Of a stretch of 64,000 nucleotides of DNA, positions 8,800 to 16,845 are shown in pieces (within the stretch, counting starts at the first letter, position 1; each line of letters opens with the position of its first letter). Under the pieces are notes generated by a model that made no database searches, was not told the origin of the DNA, and saw only the letters and a list, made by a program, of their open reading frames with translations. The position numbers and the translations under genes were made by a program. This stretch comes from Competibacter_A sp037045535 (lineage in GTDB: Bacteria > Pseudomonadota > Gammaproteobacteria > Competibacterales > Competibacteraceae): NCBI GenBank assembly GCA_037045535.1, contig JBAOHI010000039.1:1-64000 (forward strand), in the 5' to 3' direction.

Positions 8800-9915
8800 A
8801 TGTCCGGTAATACGGTTGGAAAATTGTTTACGGTGACCACTTTTGGGGAAAGCCACGGCCCGGCGCTCGGCGCGATCGTGGATGGCTGCCCGCCCGGTCT
8901 GGAATTGTCCGAGGAGGATTTGCAGAAAGACTTGGACCGCCGCCGGCCGGGTCAGAGTCGGCATACCACCCAGCGCCGTGAACCGGACACGGTGCGTATC
9001 CTATCCGGCGTGTTCAAGGGCAAGACCACTGGGACTCCGATTGGTCTCTTAATCGAGAACGTGGATCAGCGCTCCAAGGATTATGGCGAGATCCTAGACC
9101 GGTTCCGGCCCGGCCACGCCGACTATACCTATCATCAAAAATACGGGTGGCGGGATTATCGGGGCGGCGGCCGATCCTCAGCTCGGGAGACCGCGATGCG
9201 AGTGGCGGCCGGCGCGATCGCTAGAAAGTACCTGAAAGAGCGCTATGGAGTTGCAATTCGGGGCTATCTGGCTCAGCTTGGTCCGATTCGACCGACCAAA
9301 TTGGTCTGGGAGGAGACGGAGAACAATCCGTTTTTTTGCCCGGACCCGGACAAGGTGGCGGCGCTGGAACAGTTTATGGATGTACTCCGCAAAGCGGGCG
9401 ATTCCATTGGCGCGCGGGTGACGGTCGTGGCCAGCGGGGTGCCGGTGGGCTGGGGCGAGCCAGTGTTCGACCGGCTGGACGCCGACATCGCGCATGCGCT
9501 AATGAGTATCAACGCAGTCAAGGGCGTGGAGATAGGTGCGGGTTTCGCCTGCGTGGAGCAGCGCGGTACCGAGCACCGCGACGAATTGACGCCAGCGGGC
9601 TTTTTGAGCAACAACGCCGGGGGCGTGCTGGGCGGGATCTCAACCGGCCAGGACATTGTGGCCAGCATCGCCTTGAAGCCAACTTCCAGTATCCGGTTGC
9701 CAAGCCGAACCATCGATCTTCAGGGTGAGCCGGTGGAGATTGTGACCAAGGGTCGTCACGATCCCTGCGTCGGCCTCCGCGCCACGCCTATCGCCGAGGC
9801 GATGCTGGCGTTGGTGCTGATGGATCATGCCTTACGCCACCGCGCCCAGAATTCTGACGTGCGTACCGAAACACCGATGATTCCCGGCGCCGTCCCGCGT
9901 GATTCGGCGGACTAG
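8800..9915 (+). CDS. aroC: Chorismate synthase
   Basis: 371 aa, the typical length. It catalyses anti-1,4-elimination of phosphate from 5-enolpyruvylshikimate-3-phosphate to chorismate, using reduced FMN, the last common step of aromatic biosynthesis. Signatures present are TFGESHGPALGAIVDGCPPG near the N-terminus (FMN and substrate binding), RRRPGQSRHTTQRREPD, the central YRGGGRSSARETAMRVAAGA block, and NNAGGVLGGISTGQ with RHDPCVG near the C-terminus. The ATG at 8800 gives the family start SGNTVGKLFTV. A long 5' gap separates it from the divergently transcribed kinase. The MFS gene follows 65 bp downstream and may be cotranscribed. Confidence 0.97.
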   Translation: MSGNTVGKLFTVTTFGESHGPALGAIVDGCPPGLELSEEDLQKDLDRRRPGQSRHTTQRREPDTVRILSGVFKGKTTGTPIGLLIENVDQRSKDYGEILDRFRPGHADYTYHQKYGWRDYRGGGRSSARETAMRVAAGAIARKYLKERYGVAIRGYLAQLGPIRPTKLVWEETENNPFFCPDPDKVAALEQFMDVLRKAGDSIGARVTVVASGVPVGWGEPVFDRLDADIAHALMSINAVKGVEIGAGFACVEQRGTEHRDELTPAGFLSNNAGGVLGGISTGQDIVASIALKPTSSIRLPSRTIDLQGEPVEIVTKGRHDPCVGLRATPIAEAMLALVLMDHALRHRAQNSDVRTETPMIPGAVPRDSAD

Positions 9916-9980
9916 AACGCTCCTACCCTGCAAACCTGCTCCCGGCGAGAGAGGGAATATCTTGGCGTCAATTTTGAACC

Positions 9981-11123
9981 GTGCTTTCGCGTAGCCTGTA
10001 CCTGTGCCTATCCAGTTTTTATCTGGTCTACTTCGCCAGTTTGGGTGTGTTGTTGCCATATTGGGGGCCGTATCTGCGCGCCCTGGGATTCGATCCCGCG
10101 CGAATCGGCGAATTGATGGCGATTCCACAGGCGACCAAGTTGGTGGCGCCGACACTTTGGGGCTGGTTGGCCGACCGTACCGGGCGGCGAGTGCGGGTGA
10201 TCCGCTGGGCATGCTTTATAGCGACGCTGACCTTTGCCGGTGTTTATGCGGCGGGCAATTCTTATTTCGGGCTAGCGCTGGTGACGCTGCTGTTCAGCTT
10301 CTTCTGGAACGCAGCCCTGCCGCAGTTTGAAGCGGTGACTCTCAATCATCTGGGTGAGCACGTTCATCGTTACAGCCGAGTTCGGCTGTGGGGGTCGGTG
10401 GGTTTCATCGGCGCGGCGGTGGGTTTGGGCTTCGCAACTCGGGATTGGGGGGTGGGCATCGTTCCGGCGGTGTTGCTGGGCTTGTTCGCCACGCTGTGGC
10501 TGAACAGCCTGCTAGTCCCGGAACGGTCCACGCCGCCGATTGCCCATCCGGCGCCGCCGCTCGGTCAGGTTTTGCGGCAACCAGTAGTGATCGCGTTTTT
10601 CGTCGCCTGTTTTCTCAATCAAGCCGCTCACGGACCCTATTACGGTTTCTTTTCCCTGTACTTGGAAACGCTGGGCTACTCTCCCGAGTTTATCGGTTTG
10701 ATGTGGGGCTTAGGCGTGACGGTGGAAGTTGGCATGTTCGTGCTCATGCCGCGATTGCTCTTGTTGTTCGGACCGCGCCGGCTGATGTTGGCAGCGCTAG
10801 CGTTGGCGGCGTTGCGTTGGCTGCTGATCGGTCATTTTGCCGGTGATCTGCCGATATTATTGCTCGCCCAGAGCTTGCACGCTTTCAGTTTCGGAGTTTT
10901 TCATGCCGTATCTATCCATCTGATCCATCAATTTTTTCCGGGATCCCTGCAGGGACGTGGTCAGGCGTTGTACAGCAGTTTGAGTTTCGGCGCGGGTAAC
11001 GCAGTGGGCAGTCTCGCCGCTGGCTATCTGTGGGTGGGACTGGGGCCAGCGACAATGTTCGATCTAGCTGCGGTGCTAGGAACGTTAGGTTGGTTAGTAG
11101 CGTGGCGAGGGTTGAGGACATAA
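9981..11123 (+). CDS. MFS transporter, HcaT-like (phenylpropionate permease-type) family
   Basis: 380 aa from a GTG start. About twelve hydrophobic helices are visible, with the first-half conserved loop WGWLADRTGRRVRVIRWACF near residues 58-77. Overall pattern matches the MFS_1-like subfamily that includes E. coli HcaT. These are inner-membrane proton-coupled carriers, but HcaT-type annotation is largely by similarity and the substrate here is unknown. It lies 65 bp after aroC in the same direction; a link to aromatic metabolism is only suggested by that position. No catabolic genes for phenylpropionate are nearby. Confidence 0.8.
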   Translation: MLSRSLYLCLSSFYLVYFASLGVLLPYWGPYLRALGFDPARIGELMAIPQATKLVAPTLWGWLADRTGRRVRVIRWACFIATLTFAGVYAAGNSYFGLALVTLLFSFFWNAALPQFEAVTLNHLGEHVHRYSRVRLWGSVGFIGAAVGLGFATRDWGVGIVPAVLLGLFATLWLNSLLVPERSTPPIAHPAPPLGQVLRQPVVIAFFVACFLNQAAHGPYYGFFSLYLETLGYSPEFIGLMWGLGVTVEVGMFVLMPRLLLLFGPRRLMLAALALAALRWLLIGHFAGDLPILLLAQSLHAFSFGVFHAVSIHLIHQFFPGSLQGRGQALYSSLSFGAGNAVGSLAAGYLWVGLGPATMFDLAAVLGTLGWLVAWRGLRT

Positions 11124-11325
11124 CCCACGTTTGAGTTTCGAACTGATGATCAAATGGGGCGCGGGCGGCGCCGCGTAAAACAGAAGTTGTCCGCTGATCA
11201 GGAGGCTGAACGAGCAGAGCGGAAAATGCCAGATAAGAGACTGGGAGCTGACGATAGTCGGAAGGCTGGTGACTGACTTCTTGGAGTGGAAGAGCCCGAA
11301 AAATCAGGCTATTGGCTGGAAAATT

Positions 11326-11401
<76 letters not shown>

Positions 11402-11702
11402 ATAAAAATCTAGAATGGGAATTATACAATCTTCGTATCCCACAGGATAGATCCCACGCCCAAAAAATCAGGACAAGTGAACTATCGGAGCTAGTGGCAA
11501 TCCGATGGGAGAGAATGGACACCCGATACCTTGAGGGATGCGCTGGGGTCGATCGGGTCGGCAGCGTCCGGTGACGGCGATTTGTCAGGATGAATAACTT
11601 TTTCGCTTGCTTTTCCGACGCGGATTGAAGCCTCCAACCGCATCCCGCTCAGAGTTTCTCTCTGTCATAATAGCCCATCATTCATCAATATTGTGTCGAA
11701 AC

Positions 11703-13007
11703 ATGGAGCATTTTGTTCAGTGGTTCCGGCTTGCCAGTCCGTACATCAACGCCCATCGTGGCAAAACTTTCGTGGTGCTATTTGGCGGTGAAGCGATTAA
11801 AGCTGACCACTTTTCCGGCCTGATTCACGATTTTGCCCTGTTGCATAGCCTCGGCATTCGCTTGGTACTGGTGCATGGTGCCCGCCCTCAAGTCGAGGGA
11901 CGCCTACGCGAAGTGGGTCGCGAAATGCGCTATGTCAACGGCTTGCGACTGACCGATGGCGACGATCTCCCCTACGTCAAGCAGGCGATCGGCCGAGTGC
12001 GCATTTGCGTTGAGGCTCAACTATCGATGGGTTTGGCCAACTCGCCGATGCACGGCGCGCGCTTGCGAGTCGTGTCGGGTAATTTGATCACTGCCCGGCC
12101 ACTGGGCGTGCGCGAGGGTGTCGATTATGGTTTTACGGGCGAAGTCCGCCGGATCGACGACCGGGCCATCCGTTTGTGGTTGGACCAGGATGCCATCGTG
12201 TTGCTATCGCCGTTGGGCTATTCACCGACGGGAGAAATCTTCAACCTGCGTGCCGAGGAGGTCGCGACCGCTAGCGCCGCTGCCTTGCGCGCTGATAAGC
12301 TGCTGGTACTCAGCGAAAGTTCCGTACCGCACGATCGCGATGGCCGATCGATCCGCGAACTCAGTCCCAGCGATGCCGAACGCTTGCTGGCCGAGCGTGA
12401 CGACCTGAGCGAGGAAACGGTCCGTTACCTGCAACAGGCGTTGCGTGCTTGCCGGGCTGGCGTGCGCCGCACTCACCTGATCGAACGGCGGGTGGACGGT
12501 GCGCTACTGTTAGAACTGTTCACTCGCGACGGCATCGGTACGTTGGTGACCGCCGATATCTACGAAGGGTCGCGACCCGCTACCATCGATGACGTCGGTG
12601 GTCTCTTGGAGCTGATCCGACCGCTGGAGGACGATGGCACCCTGGTACGGCGTTCGCGGGAGCGGTTGGAAATGGAAATCGAGCGATTTGTTCTGCTGGA
12701 ACGCGATGGCACCAGTATCGGCTGTATGGCGCTTTATCCATTTCCCGAGGAGCGGCTGGGCGAACTGGCCTGCGTTGCCATGCACCCGAATTACCGCAAC
12801 AGCGGCCGCGCCGAAACGCTGCTGCGTTATATTGAGCGGCAAGCTCGCGAACAAGGGTTGAATCGGTTGTTTGTCCTGACGACTCGCGCCGCGCATTGGT
12901 TCCAGGAACGCGGTTTCGAACCGGCCGAAGTCGCCGACCTGCCGATACGAAAACAAGCGCTCTACAACTGGCAGCGCCGTTCGAAAGTATTCATAAAAAC
13001 CCTGTAA
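11703..13007 (+). CDS. argA: N-acetylglutamate synthase (amino-acid acetyltransferase)
   Basis: 434 aa. Transfers acetyl from acetyl-CoA to glutamate, the first committed step of arginine biosynthesis. The N-terminal amino-acid-kinase-like half (about 1-290) carries VVLFGGEAIKADHF and LVHGARPQVEGRL, which serve allosteric arginine binding in this family. The C-terminal half (about 295-434) is a GNAT domain with the acetyl-CoA loop ELACVAMHPNYRNSGRAETLL and the closing RRSKVFIKTL. The frame is open 96 bases further upstream, but MEHFVQWFR is the conserved start, so 11703 was chosen. It is a monocistronic-looking gene between tRNA-Ala and cpdA. Confidence 0.95.
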   Translation: MEHFVQWFRLASPYINAHRGKTFVVLFGGEAIKADHFSGLIHDFALLHSLGIRLVLVHGARPQVEGRLREVGREMRYVNGLRLTDGDDLPYVKQAIGRVRICVEAQLSMGLANSPMHGARLRVVSGNLITARPLGVREGVDYGFTGEVRRIDDRAIRLWLDQDAIVLLSPLGYSPTGEIFNLRAEEVATASAAALRADKLLVLSESSVPHDRDGRSIRELSPSDAERLLAERDDLSEETVRYLQQALRACRAGVRRTHLIERRVDGALLLELFTRDGIGTLVTADIYEGSRPATIDDVGGLLELIRPLEDDGTLVRRSRERLEMEIERFVLLERDGTSIGCMALYPFPEERLGELACVAMHPNYRNSGRAETLLRYIERQAREQGLNRLFVLTTRAAHWFQERGFEPAEVADLPIRKQALYNWQRRSKVFIKTL

Positions 13008-13043
13008 GCTGTCTGCACCGCGATTTGTCGAGGACTCAAAGCC

Positions 13044-13826
13044 ATGCCGACTGCCACTGTGCCGTTGCGGATCATCCAGATCACCGATCTCCATCTCAAA
13101 ACCAAGCCCAGCCAGCTCTGGGGTGTCGATGTGGATGCCAGCTTGAATGCGGTGCTGGCGCATATCCAGGGCAGGAATCCCGCGCCCGATTTCATCATCG
13201 CCACCGGCGATTTGGTCGGTGATGAGCCGGAGGCCTATGGCCGTTTGCGCGAGCTCTTGGAACCGTTAGGGGTGCCAGTCTATTGTCTGCCAGGCAATCA
13301 CGATTTTCCCGCTGTCATGGGGCAAGTTTTACGTAGCGGGTCGATGCGGTGGGAACGTCATCTCGTCTTCGATAATTGGCAACTCGTGCTGTTGGATTCC
13401 AGCTTCCCCGGTACGCCAGTCGGCCATCTGGCCCGTCGTGAGCTGGCGCTGCTGGATACCGCGCTGGCCGTTCATCCTGACTTACACACCTTAGTGTGCC
13501 TGCATCATAGCCCGTTGCCGGTCGGCACCACTTGGCTGGACACCATGACGGTGGTCAACGGTGAGGCCCTGTTCGCGATACTGGAACGCTATCCTCGGGT
13601 TCAAGCGGTGGTGTGGGGCCACATTCACGCGGAATTTACCGGCCGACGAGGCAACATCCAGCTGTTCGCCACTCCCGCCACCAGCGTGCAGTTCAATCCC
13701 GATGCACCGGAACCAAAAGTGGATGAGTTGCCGCCCGGTTATCGCTGGTTCGAGCTTTATCCCGATGGAACGCTGAAAACCGGTGTGGAGCGGCCCGAAC
13801 CGGCAATTCGACCCATCGCGGCCTGA
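13044..13826 (+). CDS. cpdA: 3',5'-cyclic-AMP phosphodiesterase
   Basis: 260 aa, the usual CpdA/Icc length. A cytoplasmic metallophosphoesterase that hydrolyses cAMP to AMP. Metal-binding motifs are all present: D-x-H in ITDLHLK, GDLVGDE, GNHDFP, the later HHSP, and the terminal GHIH in VVWGHIHAEF. Known family members lower cAMP and thereby damp Crp signalling. An apparent cyclic-nucleotide-binding membrane protein is encoded 0.9 kb downstream, which makes the location notable. The gene lies 36 bp after argA and ends 46 bp before the aldolase-like gene, so it may be part of a small operon. Confidence 0.9.
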   Translation: MPTATVPLRIIQITDLHLKTKPSQLWGVDVDASLNAVLAHIQGRNPAPDFIIATGDLVGDEPEAYGRLRELLEPLGVPVYCLPGNHDFPAVMGQVLRSGSMRWERHLVFDNWQLVLLDSSFPGTPVGHLARRELALLDTALAVHPDLHTLVCLHHSPLPVGTTWLDTMTVVNGEALFAILERYPRVQAVVWGHIHAEFTGRRGNIQLFATPATSVQFNPDAPEPKVDELPPGYRWFELYPDGTLKTGVERPEPAIRPIAA

Positions 13827-13872
13827 GCCAAGCGCATTATTCTTGTCTGATTTCGACGCTATAATTTGCCGC

Positions 13873-14430
13873 ATGAACATCAAAGACAATCTCGTTCGAC
13901 ACTATCTCTGGTTGCGCCAATACGGTCTTAACGATTCTCACAGCGGCAACGCCTCGGTGCGTGATGGCGATTCGTTTTGGATCACTCCCACCGGCTGTTG
14001 CGCCGATCTCGTCAGCAGTGGCGATCTGATCGAGTGCCAGATCGATGGCGTCATCGGCAAAGGCGCCTCGATGGATGCTCCCCTGCATCTGGCCGTCTAT
14101 CAAGCCAACCCGAAAACCCAAGCTGTGCTGCACAGCCATGGCCCTTATTCCGTGGCGATGACCATGGACAATGAAGAGTTTCTCCCGGCCGACTTTGAGG
14201 GCCAGTTATATTTCAACCGGGTGCCGGTCCTGACCATCCCTTACGATCAATACGAAGCACACTCGCCGCGCATGGTGGCCGAAGTGCTGGTGGATTACCC
14301 CATCGCCGTAGTGCGCGGCCACGGCGTCTATGCCTGTGCCGCTACGCTCAACCTGGCCTACAAATGGACCTGTTCGCTGGAATTGTCGGCTAAAACTGCT
14401 TTTATTGCCCAGCAGGCAGGGAAGATATGA
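13873..14430 (+). CDS. Class II aldolase/adducin family protein
   Basis: 185 aa. Zn-dependent class II aldolase fold, as in L-fuculose-1-phosphate aldolase and MtnB dehydratase. Zinc ligands are visible as His87 and His89 in HSHGPYS and His150 in RGHGVYA. NASVRDGDSFWITPTG near the N-terminus matches the phosphate-binding loop. The position aligned with the catalytic Glu73 of FucA appears to be Asp68 here (ASMDAPLH), which may mean altered chemistry. The frame is open upstream, but the ATG at 13873 gives the family N-terminus and avoids overlap with cpdA. Substrate is unknown; I see no neighbouring sugar or methionine-salvage genes. Confidence 0.8.
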   Translation: MNIKDNLVRHYLWLRQYGLNDSHSGNASVRDGDSFWITPTGCCADLVSSGDLIECQIDGVIGKGASMDAPLHLAVYQANPKTQAVLHSHGPYSVAMTMDNEEFLPADFEGQLYFNRVPVLTIPYDQYEAHSPRMVAEVLVDYPIAVVRGHGVYACAATLNLAYKWTCSLELSAKTAFIAQQAGKI

Positions 14431-14719
14431 AGCATTTGCCGACTTGTTTTGAACGCCATGATCTAACCAGGGAGATGATCGGAGCGTTCGGACAGGTGCC
14501 GGCTAAGAGTTAAGAGTTAAATGTCCTCCAGTTAAGACGGGCACATGAGCACCGACCCTTCCGCTGTTCCCCGCCATGATCGAGCCGGTGCGGATCGTTC
14601 TACCGCTGCCGATCATCGGTTTGCTATTGCGGGCTGCGGTGGGCTGGGTTTGTAGAAGTAGCAGGGCGAGCCTGCTATTGATTGAGTTTATGAAACCTTT
14701 GACCGATTAGCGCGCGCCG

Positions 14720-16060
14720 ATGTCGTTCGAGCCGACCCGATTGCTCGGTGCCGTTCTGCTGGCGCTGCTGGCGATGTCCTCGCTGTTGGTCGGAGTGATC
14801 ATTGGCCTGTACGGCAGGCCGTCACGGCGCACCAACGCCATCGTCATGGCGTTCGGCACCGGCGCGTTGATTCAGGCGCTCTCCCTTGAATTGGCGTTTC
14901 AAGGGGCGCAACGATTGCAGCTCGAAAGCCATTTGAGTGGTATCGCCAGTTGGTTTTGGGTAGCGGTGGGGTTTGCACTGGGCGGGGTGCTGTACTATCT
15001 GGGGGATTGCCGCTTGGAGCGATACGGTGCCGCGCTCCGGCATCCGGCCCTCGCCAAGCTCTTTCTGTTGCGTAAGAAACGAGAACAGTCGGCAAGCCTG
15101 CTGTCTCGATTGGCGCGGGTCGATTTGTTGCGATCGTTGCCGCCCGAGGAGATGGAAGATGTCCTGCCCTGCGTTCGGTCGGTACGGATCGCGGCCGGCG
15201 AGACGATTTTTCGGCGCGGCGAAACCGCCGACGCGCTGTATCTGATCGACGAAGGCACGGTGATGGTGCTCGATAGCTCCGAGATGCTGGCCGGTGGCGG
15301 GCGGACGGCCGCGCTGGCTTATCTGACAGCGGGACAATCTTTTGGCGAAATCGCACTGCTGAACGAGGGGCCGCGCACCGCTACCGTGGTCGCGATCACC
15401 GATGCCGTGTTATTAAAAATCGGCAAAATCGAGTTCGACGAACTGCTGGATCGTTTCCCCGATCTGCGCCAAGCGGTCGAAACCTTGAACGCCCAGCGGA
15501 TTTTGCAAAATGTTGCCACTCCGCATACCCCGCCCGAAGCGGCGGCATGGCAACAGATCGCGCTGGCAAACATCCAGCGCTTGAGCCGCACCGAAGAAGC
15601 CGCGCTGATGGCCAAACACGCGGCGACCGGCAGCGCCCCGCTGGCGATTTTCCTCGGCGCGTTGCTGGACGGGATTCCGGAATCGGTGGTCATCGGTTCC
15701 AGTTTCGTTTCGCTGGACTCGTTCCGGTTCACGTTCCTGGCGGCGGTGTTTCTCTCGAACTTGCCGGAAGCGGTCGGCAGCGTGGTGGGGATGAGACAAG
15801 CCGGTTACGATACCCGACGCATTTTCATGATCTGGAGCTGGCTAGTATTGGCCGGAGCGGTGGCAGCCGCGTTCGGCAACGTGTTTCTCGCCACCGCTCC
15901 GCCGACGCTGATCGCCTTGATCGGATCCATCGCGGGCGGTGGTATTCTGGCCATGGTGTCCTCGGTCATGATGCCCGAAGCCTACGAGGATGGTGGTCCG
16001 GCGGTCGGTTTGGCCACCATCGCCGGCTTTCTCATTGCTTTCCTGTTTGGTTTTTTATGA
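14720..16060 (+). CDS. ZIP-like membrane transporter with an embedded cyclic-nucleotide-binding domain
   Basis: 446 aa. N-terminal hydrophobic helices (about 8-30, 40-58, 76-96) precede a cytoplasmic cNMP-binding domain (about 130-262). Its phosphate-binding cassette FGEIALLNEGPRTAT (208-222, Arg219) is well preserved. The C-terminal half (about 305-446) returns to the membrane with LDGIPESVVIGSS (316-328) and SNLPEAVGS, which echo the HNIPEG-type metal-site helices of ZIP transporters, although the His is replaced by Asp317. That arrangement suggests a divalent-metal or related carrier gated or tuned by cAMP or cGMP. The stop overlaps the next start (ATGA at 16057-16060). Transport substrate and nucleotide specificity are inference. 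Confidence 0.75.
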   Translation: MSFEPTRLLGAVLLALLAMSSLLVGVIIGLYGRPSRRTNAIVMAFGTGALIQALSLELAFQGAQRLQLESHLSGIASWFWVAVGFALGGVLYYLGDCRLERYGAALRHPALAKLFLLRKKREQSASLLSRLARVDLLRSLPPEEMEDVLPCVRSVRIAAGETIFRRGETADALYLIDEGTVMVLDSSEMLAGGGRTAALAYLTAGQSFGEIALLNEGPRTATVVAITDAVLLKIGKIEFDELLDRFPDLRQAVETLNAQRILQNVATPHTPPEAAAWQQIALANIQRLSRTEEAALMAKHAATGSAPLAIFLGALLDGIPESVVIGSSFVSLDSFRFTFLAAVFLSNLPEAVGSVVGMRQAGYDTRRIFMIWSWLVLAGAVAAAFGNVFLATAPPTLIALIGSIAGGGILAMVSSVMMPEAYEDGGPAVGLATIAGFLIAFLFGFL

Positions 16061-16845
16061 AGCGTTGCGCTGATGAACGACAGTGGTTGGGTTTGCTGCG
16101 CTCGGTGCTGATTTATCATGGTATCCCGTTCCGCCGTCGGCGCTTGACGCGGTTTTACGCCCGCTTCATCCGGCCGGGCGATCTATGTTTTGACATCGGT
16201 GCCCACGTTGGCAGTCGGTTGCGGGCTTGGCTGCCGCTGGATGCCCGGATCGTGGCCGTGGAACCGCAGCCGAGTTGCATGGCCCTGCTACGCCGCTGGT
16301 TCTCGCGGGATGGCCGCGTTACGTTGATCGAACAGGCGGTCGGCGCCTGTTCGGGCACGGCGGAGTTACTGATCAGCCCGCGCACGCCGACCGTCACCAC
16401 TCTTTCGCGCGACTGGATCGCGGCGGTCGGTCGGGATCACGCCTTTGCGGGCGTGCGCTGGGAAAGCTGCCAGCCGGTGACGATGACTACCCTCGACGAA
16501 TTGATCGCCCGCCATGGTATGCCGGCGTTCTGCAAGATCGATGTCGAAGGCTACGAGCTGGAAGTATTGCAGGGGTTGTCGCAACCGATTCCGGCGCTGT
16601 CTTTCGAATACATCTCGATCTGCCTGGATAGGGCGCGGGCCTGCGTGGCACGTCTTGCGGTACTTGGGTATGACCAGTTCAACTGGTCGGTCGGCGAATC
16701 GCACCGCTTGCGGTCAGCCGACTGGCTCGGCGCCGAGCAGATGCTGGCCCGGATCGAAACGCTCGGCGCGACCGGTCGTTCCGGCGACATATACGCGCGA
16801 CTGCAAGCGGGAGTGTCCGGCGTGGTGGGCGGGAACGGTCGATGA
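16057..16845 (+). CDS. FkbM-family S-adenosylmethionine methyltransferase
   Basis: 262 aa. The SAM-binding motif I is at GDLCFDIGAHVGSRLRAWLP (about 42-61), the acidic motif follows in VAVEPQPSC, and the family C-terminal signature KIDVEGYELEVLQGL is present. FkbM proteins O-methylate polyketides, sugars or lipids; the substrate is not predictable. The start ATG overlaps the stop of the CNBD-ZIP gene, and its own stop overlaps the start of the RibD/VOC gene (ATGA at 16842-16845), so the three are translationally coupled. The frame is open further upstream but that part lies inside the ZIP gene. Confidence 0.82.
   Translation: MKRCADERQWLGLLRSVLIYHGIPFRRRRLTRFYARFIRPGDLCFDIGAHVGSRLRAWLPLDARIVAVEPQPSCMALLRRWFSRDGRVTLIEQAVGACSGTAELLISPRTPTVTTLSRDWIAAVGRDHAFAGVRWESCQPVTMTTLDELIARHGMPAFCKIDVEGYELEVLQGLSQPIPALSFEYISICLDRARACVARLAVLGYDQFNWSVGESHRLRSADWLGAEQMLARIETLGATGRSGDIYARLQAGVSGVVGGNGR

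Noticed and set aside
14490..14525. Small direct repeat AAGAGTTAAGAGTTAA
   Set aside because: Too short and isolated to assign a role.
15547..16056. Long open frame upstream of the FkbM gene, as if the methyltransferase had a 170-residue extension
   Set aside because: It lies wholly inside the CNBD-ZIP gene in another frame; FkbM homology begins only at 16057.
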